From Gibbula magus (lineage: Eukaryota; Mollusca; Gastropoda; Trochida; Trochidae), in NCBI GenBank assembly GCA_936450465.1, contig OW388293.1, positions 26,913,860 through 26,977,859 of the forward strand: 64,000 bases of DNA, written 5' to 3'. Both the position numbers and the translations under genes were made by a program. Positions 50,051 to 61,307 of this stretch are shown here, piece after piece; within the stretch, counting starts at the first letter, position 1, and the number at the start of each line of letters is the position of its first letter. The notes below the pieces were generated by a model. It saw only the letters and a list, made by a program, of their open reading frames with translations. It was not told the DNA's origin and did not search any database.

Positions 50051-50265
50051 GTCCATAATACCGTACATCATGTATTAATAACTTCCTATAAGAGTGAGTG
50101 CATCGTACAGTCAAGTATAGTTCTGTCCCTATATTGATGAGCTACGACCAAGGAAATAGCAACTCTCATCTCTTAACGTCTTTTGATGTGACAGAAGTTA
50201 TCAAAACCTGTGACTTCTCTCTTACAGGTGCTCTACATACTGAACTACATCCCCAGTAGCTCACG
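50050..50265 (-). repeat. tRNA-derived SINE, degenerate
   Basis: On the minus strand GGGGATGTAGTTCAGTATG followed by TAGAGCACC is a good tRNA A-box region. A degraded B box (GGTTTTGATAACTTC) follows after about 20 bases. The body continues to about 50050. The decay argues against a functional tRNA gene. Confidence 0.55.
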
Positions 50266-51690
50266 TTTCTAAAGAGTTTTTTGATAATTTCTTCACTACA
50301 GAATAGGACTGTGAGCTTCGTGTTTCTGTATAAACTTCTACAGTGGAGTACACGCCCTCTGTATGCCACCTGCAGTGTAAATAGCCAACCATATCAGAAT
50401 TATACATATGATATCTTAAACATTTAGAAATATTAAGGGGTAAATAATTGATATTGGTGTCAAACCTCTTTGTTTGTTTAGAAAACTGAAGTATAAACAA
50501 TCAGTAGTGATTAATAAGGCTACCTGTCTGCAAACTTATTAAAACTACAATTTCAAACCTGCAAAAGTACCTTAACTAATACTTCTCACTTTTCAAAACT
50601 TATACGTTATTGCCATATTTGGAGAACACGTTAAATTTGAAAGAATAACAATTATTTTCAACAGCCTCAATGGTTGTTACAGGTAGAAAGTTGTTCATAA
50701 ACTTGATCGATGCAGAACAATATTACACAGGGACTCAACATAACTGTCCTTGTATCATTTCTTTGATTAAGAAAGTAAACATCTTATCTCATTACAATGT
50801 TGATAGAGAAACTTTCTATAAACTGAAAAAATTCTCATATCATAAGCTTTCCTTTATCCTATAGTTTCCAGATATTTGTGAATACTTGACCCAAGACATT
50901 AAACACTGAATGCCATAAATCAAGCAATTCTAACCCATTGTTTTCTTATAACATAACCAAACTATTTATTTTATGAGCATTCAATAACATTTTCACTAAC
51001 AAAGCTCTTGCTTGTCTGTAATCCTTCACAGGTTTTCTATAAACAGATATGTTATTCACACAGGGGGTTATTATTAGTTATAGTGACAGACAGAGGATGG
51101 GATAATTTTTGATGAGACAAAATGCAAAGATATATTTTCATTTGAGAATTTATTTATTTAAGTCCATTTAAAACATTCTGTTAGCTGATAGTCAAACATA
51201 TAATTGCAAGAATGGAATCATCCCTTCCTCAAACTCTTTACATAATATTAAACAAATTGAAATAATTAAGACATGAACTTGTTATTCACAATTAAGGTCA
51301 AACAGCCGATTGAAAATGCAACCACAAGGCATAAATAGTATACACATTCAAATTCAATGAAAGAAGCCCATCATATCATAATTTGGTCCTTCAATAAGAG
51401 TTCCCATAGAAAGTGCAGTGCAGACCGTGGAGCACTGATGGACTGAAGGACCACGATCTCATCTATCAAGGTATGTCAGATCCATCACACTCTCCCATTC
51501 ATCACCAGCTCCCTCCCCCTCCCTCGATCCTCCCCCGGGTGAAATACAGGTACTTTGTACAGGTAGGTATGTAGGTAAAATGTAGACAGTCAGCACACCT
51601 GGTCAAGAGGACACCTGTACATTAAATACAGACATATCTACAAATGTATAAATCATTTCTTATAATACCTTACAGTTATTCTTCTGATCA
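50266..51690. other. Intergenic, nothing recognised
   Basis: AT-rich DNA. A pyrimidine-rich patch lies near 51500-51540. No gene found. Confidence 0.4.
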
Positions 51691-51800
51691 ACGCCCAACA
51701 ACAGTGCTGGATCCAGATGAGGAGTTTCAGGGGGTGTTACACCCTGGGTGAGTCCCCTCCCCCCTTTACAATATATGACCCCCTTCCTCCCTCTTCTATA
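51690..51800. mobile_element. hAT-like MITE fragment
   Basis: CAGTGCTGGATCCAGATGAGG near 51700 followed by G-rich then C-rich tracts resembles the GTGGCGGATCCA elements at 12.7 kb. Only one end is clear. Confidence 0.35.
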
Positions 51801-52955
51801 CATGGTCAAGCCATAAAAACAGGCGTATAAAGATGGTCTTTGAATTTTTAGTTTTCTACATAACACTACACCTTTGGAGCAAGTATGAAATACACAAATC
51901 CTCCACCGCTGACATAAATGATTGCAGCATCAAAATTAACTTCAGATGTTACTTTATGTTTAAGTAAGAGTTCACTTGCTTCACGTATATTCTATATTCA
52001 GCCAGTTATATAATTTGGAAATGATGACTGCTTGAAATTTTCTATATTCAACTTTTATCAAAATACCGAAACATATATAATAATTTCTGTACATCCCTAC
52101 TGTCATGAATACCATTTGCTTATATGTTTACATAATTTCAGTGAGATATTTTCAACCAATAGTCTGTCAGTCTTTTCACAAGTGGAACGTTACACATGTG
52201 ATCATCACAACACACCTGTATGGGCTCAGGTGAGAAAACGTGCATGCATGTCCGCTGAGTGACGTGGTCATGTGACCATGACACGAGACGACCCTGCAGC
52301 TATGGGACTGACACGAGACGGTCGTGTTACTCCATCTATCAATCAGTCCAATGTCTGCTTCATTTCTGCATGCTGATCGCTTTAACATGATCTACTTAAG
52401 AAGGTTTTGTCATATCCATTCATATTTGTTTCCATCTATAAGTTACAACATCACTCATAAAGTCTGTATTTGAAATGTATTTGCCTGTTGAGTTTGCATG
52501 ATGATCTTACATGTCAGAATATATGTTTGTAAAACACAAGATGATCATGTAAGCATCAATCACTCAATCAAACAGAACCTCTATTTGCATGTTTCCTGGT
52601 TGACCACTTTAACCAGTGGGACAGGAATTGTGTGTGGAAATTTCCCTGTGTGTGATAATGGAATGATATAAACATTCTACATATTACTTTGTTTGTTTTA
52701 CCATTTTTACCATTGTAGCTATGCATTGCAGTAAAACATATAAGCTTTGGCTGGAATAAGCAAACAATGGGAGAAATGGCACGGAAATTCAGTGTTTCAT
52801 TTCATCCAAACATTATTCTGCAAGTGGAACCATTACTGAAGACAAAATTGGTATGCTTCTGGAGGGGTTTGAAACTGGGACCTTTAGGTCAGAAACTGCT
52901 GTATCCAGCCCCTATCTTGATTTACTTCAGTGCTTGAAAGTTACAGTTTCATGAC
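51801..52955. other. Intergenic, nothing recognised
   Basis: A short imperfect duplication of tgacacgagacg occurs near 52280 and 52309. No gene found. Confidence 0.4.
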
Positions 52956-53759
52956 TTAAAGCCCTTTTTACATGCACACGTTTACTCCTGGGAGTACATT
53001 TACTCCTATGAGTAAATATACTTACAGGGAGTAAACGTGTCATGTAAACAGTCCAAAACACATTTACTTACAGGAGTATATATACTCCTAGGAGTTAAAT
53101 ACTCTACCTCAAGAGGTAAAGTAAAAGTATTTTCTGTTTACTCCTGTAAGCAAACTGATGCAGAATCCTAGAATTTGACATAATTTTATATTTTTAAACT
53201 TTGTAAATTAACTATTTATTGTCTTTGGTCTTTTATTTTGTATTTACAAAGTTTCTGTCAGCTATAGAATTTTTTCAGAAATGGATTTTTTTATAATACA
53301 ATATAATATAAACATGTCTAATTTCACTTGGTTCCTAATATGTGTGTCTTATAGGTGTTAGTGTATATATTTATATTGTTCTTACAGTTTGTTATATTGT
53401 CATTGTTAATAGTTATCATTATTTTAGTTGAAGCATATCAAAACAACAATAGTCTATATTTCATTTTGAACTATATTCCCACATTGAACAATAGCAGGGC
53501 ATAATAACACAATATTTTGCTTCAAAGACATGCCATTTATGAATTGACAAATTAAGCAGCCAAGTGGGTGTGCAGCTCTTTAAGCACCCAGCAACGGGTC
53601 ATCATTATTGTAACCATCAGCGTCATTTGGGCCATCGTCAAGTTCTATCTCTATGTCATAAGGGTTTTCATCTCACTTAACAATTGTAACTGTACATGTA
53701 TATTCTAATCTACATCCGAGCTCTTCTGTATGTGTCGCAAATGTGTCTCAAATAGTCAC

Positions 53760-54231
53760 CCGGATGAAGGTATAAACTAACATTATAAAAAACTTCATCA
53801 TTCTTGTTTTGAAAATATTGTGGGGGGCTTTAAGTGCAGTACTGTAGTTACATAATACCATTCCTTACGATTGAGACAGTGACCGTCAGCTTAAACTGGT
53901 GTAACTATTGACATGTGGGTGCAGTCTATGGCACCTACCCATTTGGAAAATCTCCAGTGATCTTCATATCAATTGATTACAACCTGCACTTCTACACCAT
54001 TTGGGGAATTAACTTATCTTTGGAGATTTTCAAATACTTCAAATAGGTTACCGATAGTTCGGTTTTAAGCAATAGATGCAAGCCAATACACAACGATAGC
54101 AACATTATAATGTAGACCAATTGGTTCTCCGAACGCTGCCGCACTCTTAGGACAAAATGTTTTGATTCTTTCAATAATTCATAGAATGTTTTTCTTGTCA
54201 TTGTTAAACTTTTCGTTTCACTGTTCATCAT
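53760..54231 (-). pseudogene. Harbinger transposase (HARBI1-type DDE) remnant
   Basis: On the minus strand one frame reads D-H-W-R-F-S-K-W-V-G-A-I-D-C-T-H-M near 53960-53912. G-A-I-D-C-T-H is the first catalytic Asp motif of Harbinger (DDE_Tnp_4) nucleases. An in-frame stop follows seven codons later, and another lies five codons before D-H-W. The frame upstream (54231-53992, 79 codons) is shifted by one base relative to it and is only weakly like the helix-turn-helix part. Downstream, L-N-R-K-E-W-Y-Y-V then decays. The remaining catalytic acids are not identifiable. The copy cannot encode a working protein. Confidence 0.7.
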
Positions 54232-54599
54232 TAAAACTCCTTCTTACATTTTCATTTCACCGTATTTGAGAATGCTTCGACCACTTATTTTTGTCAGTTA
54301 ACAGACCAAGCACAAAGCCTTACACATAACATATGGATAATCTCTTCTTCACTTCTGGATACGCAGTTGTTAGTTCTTATCAGAATGAAGTTTTAGCTGT
54401 AAGCAAACCAAATATACTTAAGGGTCCTTGAATTCCAATGGAACGTAAAGTAAATATACTTTTACTCCTGGGAGTAAATATACTCCTAGGTGTAACTAGA
54501 AGAGCGTTTGCGGGACACCGCAAAAGCAGAGCAGCTCCGAAACTTTGGGTCTCGCCTTTCCCTGTTCCGCCTTCTCCTCAGCATAAATAAAATTGGAAT

Positions 54600-56000
54600 T
54601 TTTTTTGGACAAAATGTTTTTCATTATTCAAGTTATTCTAACAAGTTGAATCATCACTGGGGTCACTTTTCACAACTTTGTTCTTAAAAACTATTTCTGA
54701 TTTCAAAATTAGATCAAAAGATTAACATGGCCTTAACAAATATCTCATGACCTTGAACTTGACGTTCAAGGTCACACCATCAATGATTACTTTTCATTGT
54801 GTATAACAATCATGCAATGACTCAATAGTGCTCATTGTTAACATAAGGCATATTCACAATAGCACGCTTAAGTTGTGACCTTGCTGTGACCTTGACCTTT
54901 GACAGATTTTAGCAAAAACGTTTTCAAATCTTGGTCTTTCTCCATAGTTGATATATACCAAGTTAGGGGCTGATAGCACAGAAGTTGTTGAAGTTATCGT
55001 GTTTACAAGGATTTTTGTAGTGATTTCAGAACTCATGACCTTGACCTTTGACCTTGAATGTGAGCATATCAAAATGTTTCCCCAGGTGTACAAGAAAGAA
55101 GCTATATATATGAGGTGTTGATACCTTCATGGAAAAAAGTTATTAAGTGATTTCAGAACTGGTGACCTTGACCCTATCTCGTGACCTTGACCTTTAAAAT
55201 TCAAGGTCACTCAATCAGTGATCACTTTTCATTGTGTATAACAATCATTTAATGATTCAAAGTGTTAATAGTTGAAATAAGACATTTTCGCAAAAGCATG
55301 CTTAAGTCGTGCCCTCCCTGTGACCTTGACCTTTGACGGATGTTAGCGAAAACCTTTTCAAATCTTGGCCTTTCTCCATAGTTGATGTACACCAAATAAG
55401 AGCCTGATACTACAAATATTTTTCATGTTATCGTGTTTACAAGGATTTTTTTAGCGATTTCAGAACTCGTGACCTTGACCTTTGACCTTGAATGTGAACA
55501 TGTCAAAATCCTCCACCAGGTTTATAAGAAAGAAGCTATGTATATGAGGTGTTAAAACCTTCTTGGGAAAAGGTTATTTAGAGATTTCAGAACTGGTGAC
55601 CTTGACCATATTTCGTGACCTTGACCTTTTAAATTCAAGGTCACACAATCAGTGATCACTTTTCATTGTGTATAACAATCATTTAATGATTTAAAGTGTT
55701 AATAGTTGAAATAAGACATTTTCGCAAAAGCATGCTTAAGTCATGCCCTCGCTGTGGCCTTGACCTTTGACGGATGTTAGCGAAAACCTTTTCAAATCTT
55801 GGCCTTTCTCCATAGTTTATGTACACCAAATAAGAGCCTGATAGTACAGATATTTTTCAAGTTATCGTGTTTACAAGGATTTTTTTAGCGATTTCAGAAC
55901 TCGTGACCTTGACCTTTGACCTTGAATATGAACATGTCAAAAAAATTCCCCAGGGGCATAAGTAAGAAGTTATGTATATGAGTTCTCAAAACCTTCTAGG
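54600..56000. repeat. 434-bp tandem array rich in TGACCT half-sites, ~3 copies
   Basis: cagaactcrtgacc starts at 55027, 55461 and 55895, exactly 434 apart. tcaaggtcac starts at 54766, 55201 and 55635. Each unit carries clusters of TGACCT in direct-repeat array with 0- and 1-base spacers, plus an inverted AGGTCA copy after attca. Confidence 0.92.
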
Positions 56001-56064
56001 AAAAAAGTTATAGCGAATACAAAACGCGCGTGCGGCGGCGGCGGCGACGGAAACTGCGCAAAAA

Positions 56065-56096
56065 CTGATAGCAGCTCCGACTAAGTCGGAGCTGCT
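56065..56096. other. 13-bp-stem hairpin followed by CTAA
   Basis: agcagctccgact, one base, agtcggagctgct form a perfect short-loop hairpin; its last bases run into CTAA. A partial partner (agcagctccgaa) lies near 54529 at the other end of the internal block. A hairpin ending in CTRR is the 3' signature of Helitrons, but the 5' end and the target A/T junction are not clear. Confidence 0.4.
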
Positions 56097-56136
56097 AATT
56101 ATACTCCTGAGAGTAATGTGTGCATGTAAAAAGGGC

Positions 56137-56442
56137 ATTAGTTTTAGTTCTATAATGAAATGACCATCTGTTACTAGAAGGTTAATCTGTCCTACATCTA
56201 AGGTTCCAGTTTCCAATGAATGAAACGGAGACAAATTTTATTTGCATCTGTTCCCACTTGTTGAAATGTTTATTGTGAGTGTATTTATGGCTTTTACCCA
56301 TGTATTAAAAAATAATATTTTAGGATTGAAAAGAATTGAGACTGTAATAACCAGCAATAAACTACAATTTTCATGTTAAAATTAAACAGAAGCCTCAAGC
56401 AGTTTGAAGTTCAGACCAAAAGTAAACAGATTACGGGCTGTC
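56137..56442. other. Short intergenic spacer
   Basis: AT-rich sequence between the Harbinger-like element and the LINE target site; nothing recognised. Confidence 0.4.
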
Positions 56443-59400
56443 CAACGGGTCTTATTTTTTTTTTTGTAATCAATATTTTATTTCCGAGTCCCTGTTACAA
56501 ATCAGGTCAAGGTGCCAGGGAGGGCCTTGCCTTCATGTTTAATAAAGTACAGACATGATGGATTCGGATTTTTTGGAAACTACAGATACAACACTATCAC
56601 ACACATACACACATCCATACCATAGGTATAATTTGTAAATACAATGTAGACAAACAATAACAAAGAAAGTGATTGAAATGAATATTAATGGTCAGATTGA
56701 TACTTGCATAAAAGTGAAATCAAGATTTCTCATCAAAGAGTGAATGGTACATGAGCCACTTTTCATAGAATTTATTATGGTTGGACTTTCTGAAGAAAAC
56801 TTGACGCTCTATTGAATAGCGATTTGCTAAAATATGTTTAAAAGATTTTAAATGTATGTGGCAATCGTCCAGTTTACATTTGTAGATGTAAAATTTGGCC
56901 AGTAACAATATGAGGTCAAATACAACATCTGTTATTATATTTTCCTTAAGGCCAAACAGAACAAGTTCTGAACTAAGGTTCATGTTATGGAAATGTGAGC
57001 AATGCTCATTGAGCCAAGATAATAAAGAAGTCCAAAAGGATTTAACTTCCTGACACTCCCAGAATAAATGATTTAAAGTTTGCTTTTTGCATTTGCAAAA
57101 GTTACATGTGTCTTCAAGACAGATCTTTATTTTACAGAGATAAACATTGGTTGGTAATAGTCTGTGAAGCAAACGGTACTGAAACCATCGTAATTTTGTG
57201 TCACTGGTTGTTTTAAAAGGTTTCAGGTAAATTTTCTCCCAGAGAAGCTCTGTAGTAAATGTATCATTCCATTTATTTTGTGACTTGGGAGTAACACTTG
57301 ACGAAGTGAGTGCATAGTAATAATGTTTTGAACCCTTTGAAACGGACATTATTTTCTTATAAACAGACCTGTCTCCTGGTCTAGGTGGAGATGTTACGGA
57401 AACATTTGCTTTTTTAAGATAATTTTTGACACTTTGTATAATGCCGTAATACTGAGTAAATGGAACATGTAAACCATATACCTCCTCAAACTCACTGAAA
57501 GAAATAAAATCATTTTCGCTATCAATGATATCAAAGATTTTAACACCACCTTTGTCAAACCATTTCCTACTGAAGAAGTAGTGTCTGCCAACCATGATGT
57601 TACGATTATAAAATATACTTTCTCCTAGTAATTCTTCATAACAAGTAGGAGAACATTTTGCATACAAAGAGCCATAAGATAACAAACAATCTTTCCAAAA
57701 GTCATTGTTTACTTTGTTGGCTAATACTGTTGGGAAAAGGTCTCCAAACTCATCTATATGTTTTGCATCAGGATGTTGAGAATAAAATAAATTCTTCCAT
57801 TTGCATTCACTATCGACAAACAACTTTCTGATCCAAGTTATTTTCAGTGATTTGACATATGCAAAAATATCAACCATGCCTAAACCTCCTTCTGAAATTG
57901 GTTTACATAAAATATCACGTTTAACCATGTCTGTTTTGTTGTTCCAGATAAAATCAAAAAAGATTTTGTTGAGCTGTTTCAGAAAAAGACCAGGTGGGTT
58001 TGGGAGGGTCAAGAAAAGATAATTAAGTTTTGATATCAAAAGTGACTTAATGATGGCAATTTTACCTATAGGGGTGATAATCCGTCTCATCCATTTGTTA
58101 ATGATGGTTTGTATCTCAAAGATCTTACCCTTATAGGTCAAATCATGTATATCACAAATTGATGTTGAGAAATTTATTCCAAGTATCTTAAAGCTATCAG
58201 GATTCCACTTAATATGCAAATCAGGCACAAATCTTTTACTGCTGCCTTTCTCAGAACCTATCCAAACAACTTGAGATTTCTCATAATTAATCCTGAGGCC
58301 AGAGATTGCTGCAAAGAGATCTAACATCTTAATTGTAGCTTCAAAAGATGACTGACTACCATCGAGCAGAAATTCAGTATCGTCAGCATACTGAGCAATA
58401 AGATACTCAATACCGTCTATCTTGATGCCCCTGATGCTTTGATTAGATCGAACAAGACAAGCCAAGATCTCCGAACACAGTAGAAAAATATATGGTGAGA
58501 GTGGGTCACCTTGTCTGCAGCCCCTCTCAACTGATATCTGCGACGACATTTTTCCATTGATGATTAGTTTGGAAGAAATATTATTGTAGAAAGTTGAAAA
58601 CCAATTCCTAATATCATTTCCAAAACCAAAGAATTCCAAAGTTTTATCAATAAATGACCACGACACAGAATCAAAGGCTTTTTCAAAGTCAACAAGCAAA
58701 AGAAGCCCAGGAGTTTAGTTTTTTTCCGCAAGACATAATACATCATAAATTGTTCTGATATTCTCTCCAATGTACCTTCCTGCCATGAATCCTGTCTGAT
58801 CTTCATTAATAAGAAAAGACAAAACAGATTTAAGCCTCTCTGCTATAACTGAAGACATAAGTTTGTAGGAAGAATTAAGCAAGGAAATTGGACGCCAGTT
58901 CTTAATGAAACGCTTGGGTTTGTTCCCTTTCGGAATGCAAGTAATGACACCTTGTTTCTGAGTAACCGAAAGTTCTCCATTTTCAAAACCATAGTTTATA
59001 GATCTCAGCAAAAAATCTCCAATATCTATCCAGAAAAATTTGTAGAACTCATAACTGAAGCCATCTGATCCTGGACTTTTGTTGTTTTTAGCCTTTTTTA
59101 ACACCTTCAGAAGTTCATCTTTTTTAATGGGACCTTCAAGAGAATCTGCAGTATCCTTGTCAAGCCTTGGAACATCTTCAGGAAGTAAAGAGCAAAGATT
59201 AATAGTGTTATACTGAGGAGTTTTTGCAGATTAAAGACTTTGATAAAAAGATTCAGCTTCTTTCATGATATCCTCCTGGCTAGATAATAAAGAGCCATCT
59301 TGAGTTTCTAGACTGGGCACTACCTTGCTCACAAAATTTCTATTCTCAAGATTGCAAAAGTACTTAGTTATTTTCTCACCTTCGTCTATCCACTGAGCTC

Positions 59401-59924
59401 TGGATCTAACAAGTACACCTTCCATCTTCTTCTGTCGGATGTCCTGCAACTCCTTGCGTTTAGTTGTCAAACTCTCTACATTTTCATCACTTAGGTTTGC
59501 TTCTAAATATTCGATTTCTTTGATTAGAGCTTTTTCCTGCTTAGCTCTCTGCTTGTTAATGAATGAGGCATAAGAAATAGTCTTACCTCTTATTTCAAGT
59601 AGAAGCATTTCAAAAAACAACTGATCACTGATAGTCAAGTCAAGCTCAGAATTGGAAATTTCTTCAATTTTCGCAGAATCATCCAATTTAGAAGCATACT
59701 GCTTTTTAACCTGCATTATAACTGATTTGACTTCCGCAACATATTTGTGATCACCAAGCAATGAGTTGTTAAACTTCCAGTATGTCCTGTTCTTTACACT
59801 GCCTGTCAAGTTCAAGCTAAGAGTAATCAAAGAATGGTCTGATCTATACCCAGCTTTTATATCAGCATCGGAGACCGAGGGACACAAATCTTTGGATACT
59901 AAAAAGTAGTCAACGGGTCTTATT
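56443..59924 (-). mobile_element. 5'-truncated LINE (non-LTR retrotransposon), ~3.45 kb
   Basis: The 14-base duplication caacgggtcttatt flanks the insertion at 56443-56456 and 59911-59924. On the minus strand the element ends in an A run (T run on plus, 56455-56465). The 3' UTR is about 260 bases. The 5' end is cut off inside the endonuclease domain, a normal result of incomplete target-primed reverse transcription. The perfect duplication and near-intact frame show a young insertion. Motifs fit the L1/Tx1 side of the non-LTR tree; that clade call is inference. Confidence 0.93.
56720..59910 (-). pseudogene. LINE ORF2 remnant: endonuclease tail, reverse transcriptase, zinc finger
   Basis: One continuous minus-strand frame of about 1060 codons runs from the truncation point to the stop at 56720-56722. 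It is interrupted only by TAA codons at 59231-59233 and 58715-58717, with no frameshift. It begins with the end of an APE-type endonuclease: V-D-Y-F-L-V-S then Y-R-S-D-H-S, whose S-D-H is catalytic. A coiled linker follows. The reverse transcriptase shows N-K-S-P-G-S-D-G, N-W-R-P-I-S-L-L-N, L-V-D-F-E-K-A-F-D (catalytic Asp), R-Q-G-D-P-L-S-P-Y and Q-Y-A-D-D-T (catalytic pair). A C-x2-C-x7-H-x4-C-type zf-RVT motif lies about 530-560 codons after the last break. The protein would nick DNA and copy LINE RNA into it. This copy lacks most of the endonuclease and cannot act. No ORF1 is present. Confidence 0.93.
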
Positions 59925-60144
59925 CATACACTTCGATAAGTAATAGTTCTTCATTTATTGATTCATGATTATATGTTAAATACCAGGAAAATGTGATAAC
60001 AATTTTCTTCTTACCTGAGCATATTTTAATAATTATCACATTAACTTATGCTATAAACAAGATAAATCAAGCCATGATAATCTATAATGTTTATTACTTT
60101 TGTACCGGTAGTCTGATGATGAATCGACTATGAATGTGGAGCAC

Positions 60145-60475
60145 AGTGGTGTAGTACGTGGTTAGCATGTTTGCCTCTCACGCCAACGGCCCGAGTTTGA
60201 ATCCCGGTGGAGACACCAAACATTTGTGACCTGGGTGTTATACTGTGTTGTGCCCCTGGGCAAGGCACTTCATCCACATTGCACTCAGTCCACCCAGCTG
60301 TTTAAATGGGTACCTGAACACGGGAGGTACGGACCTATATGGTCGCGCGGAGCGCTTAGTAGTGGCACCGAAAGTACAATTCCTTCAGGGTAATAATTGT
60401 ACCGCAATTGAGCAGTGCTTGCACTGGATATTAGGTGTTAAAATGTATATTATTTATTATTATTATTAATGTTAC
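60145..60475 (+). repeat. tRNA-derived SINE with conserved central domain
   Basis: A tRNA-like head holds an A box (GGTGTAGTACGTGGTTAGC) and B box (GAGTTTGAATCCCGG) at about 60147-60212. Next comes a body with gcccctgggcaaggcacttc and gtccacccagctgt, then aaatgggtacctg, which resembles the conserved central domains reported from metazoan SINEs. The 3' end is an (att)n tail at about 60450-60470. It is well preserved and likely mobilised by a partner LINE. Confidence 0.85.
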
Positions 60476-60809
60476 TATTTTCTCGTTAACATTTCAAATT
60501 TCAAGTAAAAAATGTCCTGTGACTCTTTATACACTCTAAAGATGGATCTTTAGATCTAAAGTCATATAATACCTACAAAGTATTTGGATCATAAATCATT
60601 GAATACTATTAAATATTGAAATTTGGAAAATTGGGGTGTTCTTTAACTTTATTTGCTGAGTCAATGTTAAGCTCCACTGTAGACTTTCCCTTGCTACAGT
60701 GAAGAGTCATGCACCAGTATCACAATATAAGATGACAAAATACCTGAAATACTATACATCCCTGTCACATACTAGCTCTCAACTACTAGCAGGGTTTGAA
60801 TGAATTTGA
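60476..60809. other. Intergenic, nothing recognised
   Basis: AT-rich sequence between the SINE tail and the TTAA-flanked MITE. Confidence 0.4.
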
Positions 60810-61307
60810 TTAAAGGTACATCCATTGTGTTGTTGGGGGTCAAATATGCCAAACGTTATAAATGGTCTTACTTTATCGAGAAGTACCAACTGTTACCGAA
60901 AACTACCATTTTGATGATATTCGACTTAGTATATTGACGATATGAAGGTAAAAGTGTCGATTTCTGATCGAAAACCGGACAATGCACCGCGTGTGGCGCG
61001 CGCCAATGAGTCAAACGTAATTTTGGAATCTTATTTAAACAAGATAAAATAAAACATTTGGGATGATAATGTTTAATAGGTCATATAACTACTGTGCGCG
61101 TAAATAGGACATGCACTTTCGGTTTCTGCACATGCATAATGATGTTACTCGATTTTAATTGGAAACTAGTAATTATGATATATTTGGCGATTGGGGATGA
61201 ATATGCAAGCTTAGTGAATTTGTTTGTATTGTAAACAGCACATATGGTGTGTTCGAACGTATTAAAGTCAAATCAAATTTTATGAAACACAATGGATGCA
61301 CCTTTAA
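60810..61307. mobile_element. TTAA-flanked MITE (490 bp)
   Basis: TTAA at 60810-60813 precedes AGGTACATCCATTGTGTT. The inverted counterpart AGGTGCATCCATTGTGTT ends at 61303 before TTAA at 61304-61307. That is one mismatch in 18 bases. The interior is CpG-rich near 60985-61005 (caccgcgtgtggcgcgcgcc). TTAA targets are used by piggyBac and Kolobok. The ends do not match the piggyBac element at 39-45 kb, so another transposase mobilised it. Confidence 0.85.

Larger units (their letters stand above)
52961..56136 (-). mobile_element. PIF/Harbinger-like transposon, inactive, with internal array
   Basis: The left end GCCCTTTTTACATGCACAC (52961) is matched by the inverted right end ending at 56136. 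The trinucleotide TTA lies next to or one to two bases from each end (52956-52958 and 56138-56140), consistent with the TWA targets of this superfamily. Subterminal DNA on both sides is built from actcctgggagt-type palindromes. Inside is a broken transposase on the minus strand (about 53760-54231) and a ~1.5-kb block (54490-56095) with a 434-bp tandem array that may be a separate nested element. Confidence 0.7.

Noticed and set aside
50180..50262. Functional tRNA gene on the minus strand
   Set aside because: The B box is degraded and the stems do not pair; a SINE head fits better.
60147..60212. Functional tRNA gene
   Set aside because: Pol III boxes are present but no cloverleaf with acceptor stem closes; it is fused to a SINE body and tail.
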